From ChocPot-Mid sp043804925 (GTDB lineage: Bacteria; Bacteroidota; Ignavibacteria; Kapaibacteriales; UBA2268), in assembly GCA_043804925.1 (NCBI GenBank), contig JAZDIP010000007.1:43537-107536 (forward strand): a stretch of DNA of 64,000 nt. Reading direction: 5' to 3'. Under the pieces are notes generated by a model, which was given only the letters and a program-made list of their open reading frames with translations, made no database searches and had not been told where the DNA came from. Position numbers and translations under genes: made by a program. Positions 25,771 through 35,785 of this stretch are shown piece by piece. Numbering within the stretch: the stretch's first letter is position 1; the number at the start of each line of letters is the position of its first letter.

Positions 25771-26760
25771 ATGTCTGACATTGATATGAAAAATAGAAAA
25801 ATCAATAAGGAGAAAACTAAACCAATTATAAGGTTTTCTTTTGAGAAAGTAGCATTTGTATTTATTTGGGCAGGATTGTTAATTATCCTTTTTGCCATAT
25901 TTTCAATAATATTCAGGGAATTTAATTATTTTGGGATTACTACTAAAAGCTTTGAATTGCTTGGACAATTCGGCGAATATGTCGGAGGATTAGTAGGTTC
26001 AATTTGGGCTTTGGCAGGAGTAATTCTATTTTATGAAACTTTAAGATTTCAAAGAACTGAACTAAGGTTACAAAGAGAAGAATTACAGAATCAACGTTCT
26101 GAAATTATGGAACAAACCAGGCAATACATAATCCAGAATCAGACATTAATGACACGCAAACTTGAAGGTACATTTTTTCAATTAATATCATTGCATAATG
26201 AAATTGTTGATTCGTTAAAACTAAATTTTAAATCTCATCCAAAATTATCCTCTCCCGGAAACAAAAATATAGAAGGTAGATATTGCTTCAACTTTTTCTA
26301 TAAATATTTCGCAAAAACTTATAGCGATAATATTGATTTAACAGGTATGACCACATCAAAACAGGAAGATGCTATTTTCCTGATTAATGAGTCTTTTAAG
26401 GTTTTTTATTTTGAATTTCAGGAGGATATTGGGCATTATTTTAGGAATTTATATAATCTTTCATTATATGTTGATAAAAGTAATATGTCAAATAAAAGAT
26501 TTTATTATAATTTGATACGTTCTTTACTTTCAAACTATGAAATAATTTTGTTGTTTTATTATTGTCTTTCACAATCCGGTGGGAAAATGAAAAAATTAGC
26601 AGAGAGGTATTCTCTTTTTGCCCAGATACCCGAACAAGAATTATTGGATAGAAGGCATAAAGAACTTTTTAATAAAAAGGCATTCGAGGAAGATTATGAT
26701 ATTGTCATTGATGAGGAACCTGAGTATTTAAGGAGAACATATAGTCCACCAGGAGATTAG
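25771..26760 (+). CDS. Putative phage abortive-infection membrane protein (putAbiC-like)
   Basis: About 329 residues from ATG 25771 (a TTG at 25762, better spaced from GGAG at 25753, is the alternative start). Two membrane spans (about 30-52 and 68-95) are followed by a charged coiled coil built on RTELRLQREELQNQRSEI, then a soluble helical domain with FFQLISLHNEIVDSL and FYYNLIRSLLSNYEIILLFYY. This layout matches the 'putative phage abortive infection protein' family. Such proteins are suspected membrane effectors in phage defence, but their mechanism is not established. The next gene follows after 31 bp and is unrelated in type, so the context gives no further support. Confidence 0.6.
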   Translation: MSDIDMKNRKINKEKTKPIIRFSFEKVAFVFIWAGLLIILFAIFSIIFREFNYFGITTKSFELLGQFGEYVGGLVGSIWALAGVILFYETLRFQRTELRLQREELQNQRSEIMEQTRQYIIQNQTLMTRKLEGTFFQLISLHNEIVDSLKLNFKSHPKLSSPGNKNIEGRYCFNFFYKYFAKTYSDNIDLTGMTTSKQEDAIFLINESFKVFYFEFQEDIGHYFRNLYNLSLYVDKSNMSNKRFYYNLIRSLLSNYEIILLFYYCLSQSGGKMKKLAERYSLFAQIPEQELLDRRHKELFNKKAFEEDYDIVIDEEPEYLRRTYSPPGD

Positions 26761-26791
26761 TCATTATATTCGTTTATTTTATAAAGTAAAT

Positions 26792-29629
26792 ATGATTAAG
26801 TTGTTAAAAATATTGCGATTAAGATATTTTCTCCTGATTCTTACTGCCTCCATTTTTGGAGTATTCCTGATAGTTTTATTCTCCCTATTCTTCAGGGAAA
26901 ATATTGAAACCAAAAATTACAGGAAGTATAGTAAATTTGATATTGCATATTTTAGGGCAGAATTGGAATATCTTAAGACGAGAGACCCTCAGACAGGCAA
27001 AATTCCATTCAATATCAGGGAAAGGGAACTTGAATTTGTAAGAACAATTCCTTCGAGAAAGGATTACGAACTTTTAAATCAGATTCAAAATGATGGGAAA
27101 CATTATATCCCATATCTACAGGCACAGGATTGGTTGTCGAGAGGACCAATAAATATTGCAGGAAGAATAAAAGATATAGCTTTTGATGTTGCAAATGAAA
27201 AAATTATATTAGCTGCATCGGCTTCGGGAGGTCTTTGGCGTTCAGAAAACGGGGGAGATAATTGGAGAAAAATATCCTCTCCAAATGCGGAACAATCCAT
27301 TTATTGTATCGAACAGGACAGGCGTCCGGGGAAAACAAATACATGGTATTACGGTACCGGTGAATTGCTGAGTACAACAAACCGGAAGTTTACGACTGTT
27401 GCAAGAACAGTAGGAATGGGAAATGGCATTTACAAGTCAACGGATAATGGATTATCATGGGATATACTACCCTCTACCCGAGTTTTTGATATGGCAAATT
27501 TGTCGGAAGTTTTTCAGGCGGTTTGGGATATTGAGATAGATAATTCAATTGATGAGCAAGATGTTGTCTATGCTGCCTGTCATGGTGGAGTTATGAAATC
27601 CTCAGATGGAGGTATTTCCTGGAATTTAGCTATTGGTGATTTAACAAATAAATGTTTCTCAACCGATATAGAGATAAATTCTGATAACTCAATGTTATAC
27701 TCTGCACTTAGTTCGATGACTTCAAGTGGGACAAAAGCTTTAAAGACAGGAATATATCGTTCAAAAAACGGCGATAATTGGATTGATATAACACCAAAAG
27801 GTTTTCCAGAAGAAACAAGAGTTGTGAAAATCGAATCTGCTCCGAGTAATCCAAATGTTGTTTATGTTTTTACCGAAGCACCAGTGGATATAAGTGACCC
27901 TTTTTTTGCTTTTGCTGCTTCTTTCCACACATTTTGGAAATATACTTATAATCCTTTAACTGATAAAGGAACATGGGAAAACAGAACGGATAATTTACCG
28001 TTTCAAGATATGAATAATATTAACAGAGCATTGCAGGAAGGTTTTAATTCCTTAGGAGGTTATTGCTTTACATTAAATATAAAACCTGATAATGAAAATG
28101 CCGTATTTCTCGGAGGAACCAATTTATTCAGTTCTACTAACGGTTTTTTGGATACCTTAGCCACGGTTCTTATTGGCGGTTATGGTACATATTTACATCC
28201 TGACCAGCACTCAATAGAGTTTTTACCATCAAATCCAAATGTACTTTATAACGGTTCTGACGGTGGAGTAACCGTAACAGGCAATTGCGTTGCTAACAAT
28301 GTAACATGGACAGAAAAAAATAACGGGTTAGTTAGTTCTCAGTATTATTCTGTTGCATTGGACCAAACTACCGGATATAATGAACTGCTCATTGGCGGTT
28401 TGCAGGACCAGGGTACTGCAATGAAATCAAATTTATCCTTTAATGAATGGAGACAGATTTTCGGTGGAGACGGGCTTTCCTGTTTTATTGGCAATAACCG
28501 GAGTTTCCTGATTGTAACAATTTATGAAAATCAAATATACGGAGGTACTTTTGTCAACGAGAATCAAGTGAATATCAATTACAACAGTTCGTTGGTATCG
28601 AATGAAATAGCAGACCTTCCCTGCAATTTTTTTACAATATTTGATGTTGAACCAAATAATAATGATGAATTATATTTGGCTGTGAAAGATGTGATATACC
28701 GCAAAACCAATCTTCAAAATTCGATTAATAAACCTTCGCAGAGAAATTCAAATTGGTCAAGATTGTTGAATTCTACCTTGTCTTCGCAGGTAAGTATTAC
28801 TTCTTTAAAACTTTCAACAACTCCTGCAAACCGATTGTATTTTGGGAGTGATGCAGGAAAGGTTTATAGAATTGACGAAGCAAATAGTGGTAATCCTGAG
28901 AAACTAGAAATAACCGGAAATAATTTCCCGGTTAACGGGTATGTTTCCTGTATATCTATTGACCCGGAAGATGCAGATAAATTATTTGTTGTTTTTTCGA
29001 ACTACAATGTTCAGAGTATTTTTTATTCTACGAATGGCGGGGCATCATGGAATCAGCAGGGTGGAAATTTGGAAGAAAATCCTGATGGTGGTGGAGCAGG
29101 GCCTTCGATAAGGTGGATTGAGATTTTGCACAGGGAGGACGGCACTATATATTTTGCCGGAACAACAACTGGACTGTACTCAACAAAAAATTTGGCAGGA
29201 GTCAACACAGTTTGGGTTAAGGAAAGTCCGGAGTTAATTGGCAATATCAAAGTTGATATGATAACGGCAAGGCAGAGCGACGGTTTTGTTGCTATTGCAA
29301 CACAGGGTAATGGGATTTATTCATGCTATGTAGATAAAATCAATCCTGTAATTGCGGATATGAATTATAGTAATATACATGTTTCAAATTATCCGAATCC
29401 ATGTTCTGACAATACAACTTTTCAATTTGAAATTCCTAATGATTCTTATTGTTCCTTAAAACTATACGATGTTACAGGTCGAATGGTTGATATTATTTCT
29501 GAGAAGTATTATCAGAAAGGAAAGCATCAGGAGGTTTTTTCGACTCGAAAACTATCGCAAGGCAATTATTATTATGTTCTTGAGAGCAAGGATATGAGAA
29601 TAATGGGGAAATTAATAATTAACAATTAA
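26792..29629 (+). CDS. T9SS cargo with Asp-box (BNR/sortilin-like) propeller
   Basis: A 945-residue exported protein. An N-terminal hydrophobic span (about 9-35) serves as signal or anchor. A pre-propeller segment (NIRERELEFVRTIPSRKDYEL) follows, then a large propeller with Asp-box hairpins of the form S-x-D/N-x-G-x-x-W: LWRSENGGDNW, IYKSTDNGLSW, VMKSSDGGISW, YRSKNGDNW and FYSTNGGASW. This is the VPS10/sortilin or sialidase-like scaffold, but no catalytic sialidase residues can be assigned. The last ~80 residues are a T9SS sorting domain (SNYPNPCSDNTTFQF ... GKLIINN). It is probably surface-exposed or released; ligand unknown. Confidence 0.82.
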   Translation: MIKLLKILRLRYFLLILTASIFGVFLIVLFSLFFRENIETKNYRKYSKFDIAYFRAELEYLKTRDPQTGKIPFNIRERELEFVRTIPSRKDYELLNQIQNDGKHYIPYLQAQDWLSRGPINIAGRIKDIAFDVANEKIILAASASGGLWRSENGGDNWRKISSPNAEQSIYCIEQDRRPGKTNTWYYGTGELLSTTNRKFTTVARTVGMGNGIYKSTDNGLSWDILPSTRVFDMANLSEVFQAVWDIEIDNSIDEQDVVYAACHGGVMKSSDGGISWNLAIGDLTNKCFSTDIEINSDNSMLYSALSSMTSSGTKALKTGIYRSKNGDNWIDITPKGFPEETRVVKIESAPSNPNVVYVFTEAPVDISDPFFAFAASFHTFWKYTYNPLTDKGTWENRTDNLPFQDMNNINRALQEGFNSLGGYCFTLNIKPDNENAVFLGGTNLFSSTNGFLDTLATVLIGGYGTYLHPDQHSIEFLPSNPNVLYNGSDGGVTVTGNCVANNVTWTEKNNGLVSSQYYSVALDQTTGYNELLIGGLQDQGTAMKSNLSFNEWRQIFGGDGLSCFIGNNRSFLIVTIYENQIYGGTFVNENQVNINYNSSLVSNEIADLPCNFFTIFDVEPNNNDELYLAVKDVIYRKTNLQNSINKPSQRNSNWSRLLNSTLSSQVSITSLKLSTTPANRLYFGSDAGKVYRIDEANSGNPEKLEITGNNFPVNGYVSCISIDPEDADKLFVVFSNYNVQSIFYSTNGGASWNQQGGNLEENPDGGGAGPSIRWIEILHREDGTIYFAGTTTGLYSTKNLAGVNTVWVKESPELIGNIKVDMITARQSDGFVAIATQGNGIYSCYVDKINPVIADMNYSNIHVSNYPNPCSDNTTFQFEIPNDSYCSLKLYDVTGRMVDIISEKYYQKGKHQEVFSTRKLSQGNYYYVLESKDMRIMGKLIINN

Positions 29630-29630
29630 A

Positions 29631-29694
29631 TTTCGCGAAACGCGAAACAGCGAAACGTGAAGACGTGAAACGTAGGGGCAAACGGCGTTTGCCC
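29631..29694. repeat. GCGAAAC words followed by a GGGCAAAC palindrome
   Basis: Right after the preceding gene lies a run of GCGAAAC/GTGAAAC words. It ends in the perfect 8-bp hairpin GGGCAAAC-GGC-GTTTGCCC (29676-29694). It may stop transcription, though the following run is A-rich on this strand rather than T-rich. Confidence 0.6.
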
Positions 29695-29794
29695 AAAAAT
29701 GAAAAAATTGAAAATTTTTGAGACATTTTGACAGTTAATGTGTTATTATATAAATAAACAAAGCAATTTCCTTTAAACTGTGAAAGGGATAACA

Positions 29795-32700
29795 ATGAAA
29801 AGTATAATTTTTTTCTTGCTAGTACTAACTGCATTTTACAATTCAAATGCTCAGAATCCTGAGTGGGTGCACTATTTTTCATGGGAGAATGTATGCACTA
29901 TTGCTGAGGAAATGGAATTTATCTGGGCTGGATGTGATGGAGGAATAATAAGAATCAATAAGCAAACCGATTCAATTATTTATTATGATATTTATAATTC
30001 AGGTTTGCCCGATTTCAGAGTGAGATGTATTATAATTGATAAATACGGCAATAAATGGATTGGAACTAAAGGTGGTGGCTTAGCAAAATTTGACAACGAA
30101 AACTGGACAATATTTAATAAATCAAATTCAGGACTGTCTGATAATGATGTTGCTTCTTTAGCTTTAGATTCAACAGGAAACTTATGGATTGGAACAAAGA
30201 ATAAGGGATTAATCAGATATGATGGAACTGAGTGGCTTAGTATCAAATTTGATGAATCATACTACGATCAGATTGGTATTAGTGCTATTTCAATAGAAGA
30301 TAATGGCAAAATTTGGGTAGGAACAATTGGTGGTGCAATTTTTGAATTTAATAATGAAGAATGGAAAAAAGTATATCCTGGCTCATTTGATATGATATGG
30401 TTTGATATTTCTTCTATAGCCATTGATAAGAATAACGTGAAATGGTTTTCCACTTCAGGTAATGAATATGCGCATCTGTATTTATCAGGTAGCAATATGG
30501 GAATTGGTATGTTTAGTTTTAACGATACTACTTTGAAACATTATAATACTTATGATACAACACTATTTGATGATAATATTTGGGATATTACATTTGACAA
30601 AGAGGGCGATTTATGGGTTGCTACTTTATTGTTTGGAATTGCTGAACTCAAGGATAGTAAATGGATTAATTATAATGATAGAAATTCAGGACTACAATAT
30701 TATGATGTTTCTGCAATACATACTGATAATGATGGTAATATTTGGACAGGTACTTTTAAAAAAGGCATTTCAAAATTTAATGGAACAGATTGGAAATATT
30801 ATAATACCTACCCCAAAGGTCCCCCAACAAATTTTATTACTGATATAGTTGTTGATAGGTTTGGTGAAAAGTTCGTGGGAACGATATGCGGTATTGGAAG
30901 TTTTGATGGTGTTAATTGGAAAAATTATGATATTGTTAACGGATATAACTATAACTATGGTTATAAATGGTTTGGTACAGAGACTGGGGTAATGGCTGTT
31001 GATAGTGCCAACAATATATGGTTTGGCATGGGTGAATATTCACAATCCGCATTACTTCAATTGAAAAAAAATGGTACAACAATATATTCTTATGATGATA
31101 AAAATTTTCCAAACAGAACGGTTAATTCAATTGCATTCGATAATTCACACTGTTGGGTAGGTACAGAAGGAGATGGCTTAAACTCACCGTATGGATTATT
31201 TAATACCTCCTTGATTGATTTTAAAGAATTTTCAAAATTTGCTTGCGATAGTTCCGGAAATATTTGGATTGGAACTTCAAATAACGGGCTTTTTAAATTT
31301 GATGGTCAAAAGTGGGAAAACAAGGATTTTAGTTCTGTAAAACAAATATATTGTGATGAAAATGGGATTTTATGGATTTTAAATAATAATAATAAATTAT
31401 ATAATTATGATGGATATGATTGGAAATCATTTACCGTACAAACGGAATATGGGCACGAAAGAAATACATTCGCTTTTGACAAAAATGGAATTTTATGGAT
31501 TGGTAGTGATGATGGAATAATTAAATGTACAAAGGACTTCCGGGTTGATACTATTTATAAAAAGAGCTTAACTGAATATCCATATTTATATGCTTATGAA
31601 ATAGATTTTGATACATCCGGTAGTATTTGGGCAGGTACAGCAGGTGGGATTGTTAAATTTGATGGTATTAATTGGAAAGTATGGAATACTACAAATTCAG
31701 TATTACCTACAAGATTTGTAACTTCGCTTAAAATTGATGCGGAAAATAATGTCTGGATCGGGACAGAAAAAGGATTATTACTTATCACCGACACTACACT
31801 CACTCTGTTTGATACGACAAATTCACCAATCGGGAAAATAAAAATTAATTCAATATATTTGGACAAATTTGATAATAAATGGTTTTCTACATCTGAAGGT
31901 ATTTTGAAATATAATGGTGTTACCTGGGAACTCCTTAATAATCAGAATGGGAATTCACCTTTTAGTTCAGTCAAAGATATCATGATTGACAAAAAGGGTA
32001 ATTTATGGTCTGGTAGTTCAGGAGGTGTTGTTCAATTTTCCGATAGTAGTTGGGAAGTCCATAAAATGGCAAAAATTGGACCAATGTATAATTTAGTTAG
32101 CAATTTGACTATTGAACGCAATGGAGATGTTTGGATGTCAGCAAGGGATTTAGTCAAATTTGATGGAATTGATTGGATATATTATAATTCAAAGAATTCT
32201 CCTTTGCCATTATATTCAATAACTGCTATAGCTTTAGACAGAAATGAAAATAAATGGATAGGAACTTACAGAGGAGATATTCTCAGGTTTGACAATGAAA
32301 ATTGGACGGTTTATGATGAAATCCATGAACTTTTTCCTGATACGGTTATTACAGATATAGTTATAGACAGCAAAGACAACAAATGGATTGTTGCAAAAGG
32401 ATTTGGTCTTGTGAAATATGATAATAAAAATTGGATTCTTTATAATAAAGAAAACTCAATGATTCCGGAAAATTATATTACTTCAATAGCTGTTGACCAA
32501 TTCGACAATATTTGGATTGGTACTTTTGGATATGGCATTTTAGGATACCGCGAAGGTGGTGTAATCCTTTCTGCTGAAGATGAAAAACAAATAGTGAAAT
32601 CAAAAACCGAAATATACTGTTTTCCAAATCCCACATCTGATAACCTCAACATACAAATCAACAACATCGAATCAGGAAATAGCACTTTAAAACTTTTCGA

Positions 32701-32857
32701 TATTTTCGGGAGGGAAGTTGAGACAGTTTTTGATGGATTTACAAACGGTAATTTGAATTTGAATCATTATATTGGAAATATTTCTTCTGGCACATATTTT
32801 TTAGTACTGACAACGAAATCAGGGAGAAAGGCGGAAAGAATAGTTGTTAGCAATTAG
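29795..32857 (+). CDS. T9SS cargo with about 20 two-component-regulator-type propeller repeats
   Basis: The ATG at 29795, behind AAAGGGAT, begins a signal peptide (MKSIIFFLLVLTAFYNSNAQ); the in-frame GTG at 29780 is less likely. The mature part of about 900 residues is built of some 20 repeats of about 45 residues with the core (I/K/L)W(I/V)GT-x-x-x-G(L/I), for example KWIGTKGGGL, LWIGTKNKGL, IWTGTFKKGI and IWIGTFGYGI, each followed by a FDG-x-(N/D)W segment. These are Reg_prop repeats, here without any kinase, so two or three seven-bladed propellers outside the cell are likely. A T9SS sorting domain ends it (IYCFPNPTSDNLNIQI ... ERIVVSN). Ligand unknown; glycan sensing is only an analogy. 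Confidence 0.85.
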   Translation: MKSIIFFLLVLTAFYNSNAQNPEWVHYFSWENVCTIAEEMEFIWAGCDGGIIRINKQTDSIIYYDIYNSGLPDFRVRCIIIDKYGNKWIGTKGGGLAKFDNENWTIFNKSNSGLSDNDVASLALDSTGNLWIGTKNKGLIRYDGTEWLSIKFDESYYDQIGISAISIEDNGKIWVGTIGGAIFEFNNEEWKKVYPGSFDMIWFDISSIAIDKNNVKWFSTSGNEYAHLYLSGSNMGIGMFSFNDTTLKHYNTYDTTLFDDNIWDITFDKEGDLWVATLLFGIAELKDSKWINYNDRNSGLQYYDVSAIHTDNDGNIWTGTFKKGISKFNGTDWKYYNTYPKGPPTNFITDIVVDRFGEKFVGTICGIGSFDGVNWKNYDIVNGYNYNYGYKWFGTETGVMAVDSANNIWFGMGEYSQSALLQLKKNGTTIYSYDDKNFPNRTVNSIAFDNSHCWVGTEGDGLNSPYGLFNTSLIDFKEFSKFACDSSGNIWIGTSNNGLFKFDGQKWENKDFSSVKQIYCDENGILWILNNNNKLYNYDGYDWKSFTVQTEYGHERNTFAFDKNGILWIGSDDGIIKCTKDFRVDTIYKKSLTEYPYLYAYEIDFDTSGSIWAGTAGGIVKFDGINWKVWNTTNSVLPTRFVTSLKIDAENNVWIGTEKGLLLITDTTLTLFDTTNSPIGKIKINSIYLDKFDNKWFSTSEGILKYNGVTWELLNNQNGNSPFSSVKDIMIDKKGNLWSGSSGGVVQFSDSSWEVHKMAKIGPMYNLVSNLTIERNGDVWMSARDLVKFDGIDWIYYNSKNSPLPLYSITAIALDRNENKWIGTYRGDILRFDNENWTVYDEIHELFPDTVITDIVIDSKDNKWIVAKGFGLVKYDNKNWILYNKENSMIPENYITSIAVDQFDNIWIGTFGYGILGYREGGVILSAEDEKQIVKSKTEIYCFPNPTSDNLNIQINNIESGNSTLKLFDIFGREVETVFDGFTNGNLNLNHYIGNISSGTYFLVLTTKSGRKAERIVVSN

Positions 32858-33039
32858 CAATTAGATGTTAGATGGAAAAAGGAGAAGGGAAAAGGGAGAA
32901 GGAACCAATTTACAATTATTTTTAAGGCTAAAATTCAGATTGATTAATGAGTTTTATAGGTGAGAAATAAATAAATTGATAAAATAATTTTGTATTTTGT
33001 ACTACTATTATAAAAAAGTATTTACGAAAAGGTGTTGAT

Positions 33040-33292
33040 ATGAAAATTGGTGTTGTTTATGAAAAGTTGTCAGATAAGGATTTTCCTGATGGGTATTATT
33101 ATGCACATATTCCATCAATCGGTTTGACAACACACGGAAAAGGGATAGAAGGTGCTAAAATTGCTATCTACGATTTACTTAAATTATGGGTAGATGAAAA
33201 ACTTCAATCCCTCAAAAGATGTCCCAATTGGTACTTTTAAAAGTATTTTAAAGCAAGCTGGAATCACAGAAGAACAGTTTAATGAGTTATAG
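33040..33292 (+). pseudogene. Frameshifted orphan HicB-type antitoxin
   Basis: Codons from ATG 33040 give a HicB core (GYYYAHIPSIGLTTHGKGIEGAKIAIYD..LKLWVDEK) but run into a stop at 33240 after unlikely sequence. One base on, the frame continues from 33218 as DVPIGTFKSILKQAGITEEQ... to TAG at 33290-33292, a fitting C-terminal helix for HicB. The join lies in the AAAA of CTCAAAAGATG, so one extra A explains the break. No HicA gene is next to it. Either an orphan decaying antitoxin or a sequencing indel. Confidence 0.7.
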
Positions 33293-33448
33293 TAATATAT
33301 TGATAAAAAAAATATTTCCTTAATTTTGAAAATTGTAAAATTGAAAATAATTGTCGGATGTAACATCTGACAAAACGATAATTGTTTTTATTTGAAAATT
33401 TCATACTTTGAAATTGATTTTAAATTTTAAATTTTTAATGGGTGATTT

Positions 33449-34192
33449 ATGAGTGAAGATAGTTCAAATACTGGTGGTCTTTTTATGCTTGGATTTTTTC
33501 TTGCCGTAGGTTTAATCGTATCGGCAATGTTCTTATCTAATGCATTCAAGACAATTAAGAGCAGTAACCAGACTATTGAAGTTAAAGGTTATGCCGAAAA
33601 AAACATTGTTTCGGATTTGGGTGTCTGGAACTGCAATATCCATACAAGAGCTTTTGATATGGTTACTGCATATGACAAACTGAAAAATGACATTCAAAAA
33701 GCAAAGGAATATATATTATCTAAAGGCATTAATGCTGATGATATTACAATTTCTTCGGTCAATTCACAAAAGATATTTAAAATGAATGATGAGGGTCGTT
33801 ATACAAATCTGATTATTGGTTACGAACTCGACCAGACAATAAAAGTGTCATCGAAAGATATTAAACTAATTCAGCTTTTAAGTAATGAAGCTACTTCATT
33901 AATAGAAAACGGAATTGAAATTTTTTCCGAACCACCTCAGTTTTTCTATACAAAACTCAATGACCTGAAAGTGCAAATGCTTGGAGAAGCAACTAAAGAT
34001 GCTAAAGTGAGAGCCGAACAACTTGCCAAAAATAGCGGTAGTGAAGTAGGTAAGCTGAAATCAGCAAGACAGGGAGTATTCCAGATAACTCCTATCAATT
34101 CAGTTGATGTATCTGATTATGGTGAATATGACTTAAGCACAATTGAAAAATCAATAAAAGCAGTTGTTACTATTGAGTTTTCGATAGAGTAG
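33449..34192 (+). CDS. SIMPL (DUF541) domain protein
   Basis: A 247-residue membrane-anchored protein: one hydrophobic span (about 11-32), then a SIMPL/DUF541 domain with IEVKGYAEKNIVSDLGVWN, a helical middle and EATKDAKVRAEQLAKNSGSEVGKL near the C-terminus. SIMPL-domain proteins form ring-like periplasmic or surface assemblies; BP26 of Brucella is the studied case, with no firm function. The next gene starts 2 bp after its stop, so the two are co-transcribed. Confidence 0.85.
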   Translation: MSEDSSNTGGLFMLGFFLAVGLIVSAMFLSNAFKTIKSSNQTIEVKGYAEKNIVSDLGVWNCNIHTRAFDMVTAYDKLKNDIQKAKEYILSKGINADDITISSVNSQKIFKMNDEGRYTNLIIGYELDQTIKVSSKDIKLIQLLSNEATSLIENGIEIFSEPPQFFYTKLNDLKVQMLGEATKDAKVRAEQLAKNSGSEVGKLKSARQGVFQITPINSVDVSDYGEYDLSTIEKSIKAVVTIEFSIE

Positions 34193-34194
34193 TT

Positions 34195-35646
34195 ATGAAT
34201 AAAATACTGATTATCTTTCTCTTTGAGCTATTGCTGGGAGCAAACCTGACTTCGCAGGAAATAAAGGGTGACACAAGCTCGATTGATGATATCAAGATTA
34301 TTAAGGTTTGGGGGACACATCAGGAACGTGGCTTTGCTTATGGGTATTTATTAGCAGGACAAATAGTGGATTTAATTGATAATTATTTATTTGCTGAAGT
34401 GTTTTATAATGACTTGCAAATGTATGAAAATAACATTCAATTATTGAAAACCAATTTTAATTTTGACGAAAAGTATTTGATTGAAGCGCGGGCAATAATT
34501 GACGGTATGATTGCTGCCGGATACGGTAGTGAGCTTCAACAATTATTTAAAAGAGTTCCCGATGTGAATGATATGATTTTCGTAAATACCATTGTTGAAT
34601 TTGCCTATTTGGGTTGTTCCAGTCTGGCATTGTGGGGAGAAAAAACGCAATATAATAATGTTGACGCTGTTCTAATTTATACAAGAAATCTCGATTGGAC
34701 CAAATCAAATGTTTTGATTAGGAATCAATTAATAACAGTACATATACCTGAAGAATCTGATGAACAGCCATGGATATCATTCGGTTTTCCCGGATTGTTC
34801 GGCATCTTATCCGGAATAAATCAATCCGGTGTCGGAGCATTTCTCCATTTAGGAAATATCGGCTCTTTTGCTAAGACTTCCGGTTTTTTCCATCCAATAT
34901 TTCTTTCAATCAGAAACGGAATTGAATCAAAAGATTTTGACGGAAATCAGAATTGCAATACGAGTGATGTTGAGCAATCCATTAAAGAAAAGCAAACAGC
35001 AGGCGGCTTTATTGTCAATGTTGTAGGTAAAAGAGCTAATAGCGACAGTGTGATAGTAGTGGAAGTTAATAATTTTGATGGTTGCACAATGAGAACTTCC
35101 AGTGAGAATACTACTCTTAGCGGTTCTGTTATTGCTTCGACAAATCATTTCAGGAAACTTTATCCTCCTGTTGATTGTTACAGGTATGATAACATTGAAA
35201 GCATACTTAAAGGTACAAATGAAAAAGTTAATGATTCTGATTCCTGGCAAATACTTACTGATGCCGCAGGTGTACCGAATGCATTACAAACTATTCAGTA
35301 TTTGCCAGATTATGGATTAATTAAATTAGCAGTAGCCAATATAACAACTCCTTCCCATCAGAGAGAAGCACATCAGTTATATTTAAATGAATTAACTTCA
35401 ATAGATGACAGTTATAAAAAGTTTGATAAAGAAAAGATAATTTTATATCCAAATCCAATGGATGATAAATTGTATATTGAATCGCAAAACCTGATAAAAA
35501 ATATTACAGTATATAATTTTCTTGGACAAATATTAATGAGTAAAAGGGTCAATGCTTACAAGTGTGAAACAGACCTGAATAATATATTACCGGGACTGTA
35601 TTTTATCACAATTGACGGGCGGGTGAGAACTTTTATTAAGAGGTAG
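34195..35646 (+). CDS. C45-like autoproteolytic acyltransferase/hydrolase, T9SS-exported
   Basis: A 483-residue secreted protein with a signal peptide (to about SQE, residue 22). The body resembles C45/phospholipase-B-like Ntn hydrolases: VWGTHQERGFAYGYLLA at the start, then LGCSSLALWG with Cys141 as the likely nucleophile that becomes N-terminal after self-cleavage, TRNLDWTKSN, and GLFGILSGINQSGVGAFLH. ASTNHFRKL fits the later conserved Asn/His segment. Family members hydrolyse amide bonds in N-acyl compounds; the substrate here is unknown. A T9SS domain ends it (IILYPNPMDDKLYIE ... RTFIKR). Translation is probably coupled to the SIMPL gene. Confidence 0.72.
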   Translation: MNKILIIFLFELLLGANLTSQEIKGDTSSIDDIKIIKVWGTHQERGFAYGYLLAGQIVDLIDNYLFAEVFYNDLQMYENNIQLLKTNFNFDEKYLIEARAIIDGMIAAGYGSELQQLFKRVPDVNDMIFVNTIVEFAYLGCSSLALWGEKTQYNNVDAVLIYTRNLDWTKSNVLIRNQLITVHIPEESDEQPWISFGFPGLFGILSGINQSGVGAFLHLGNIGSFAKTSGFFHPIFLSIRNGIESKDFDGNQNCNTSDVEQSIKEKQTAGGFIVNVVGKRANSDSVIVVEVNNFDGCTMRTSSENTTLSGSVIASTNHFRKLYPPVDCYRYDNIESILKGTNEKVNDSDSWQILTDAAGVPNALQTIQYLPDYGLIKLAVANITTPSHQREAHQLYLNELTSIDDSYKKFDKEKIILYPNPMDDKLYIESQNLIKNITVYNFLGQILMSKRVNAYKCETDLNNILPGLYFITIDGRVRTFIKR

Positions 35647-35714
35647 AAAAAAAATATTAATATATACCACAAATAATCAATTATCTTTTTTTTAAAATTG
35701 TTTGAAAATATATT

Positions 35715-35744
35715 TTGACTGAATTGAATAATTAGATAAATTTG
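35715..35744 (+). promoter_or_regulatory. Consensus Bacteroidota promoter of the B12 operon
   Basis: TTG (in ATTTTGAC) at 35715-35717, 19 bases, then TAAATTTG at 35737-35744, an exact match to the TTG-N19-TAnnTTTG consensus. Transcription would start near 35751, about 35 bases before the riboswitch. Confidence 0.75.
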
Positions 35745-35785
35745 CATCGAACATTAACGGCAAAAATAAAGTTATTTGCAATATT

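Noticed and set aside
25644..25898. Minus-strand hydrophobic 84-codon frame
   Set aside because: It is antisense to the membrane spans of the putative abortive-infection gene, which explains its hydrophobicity.
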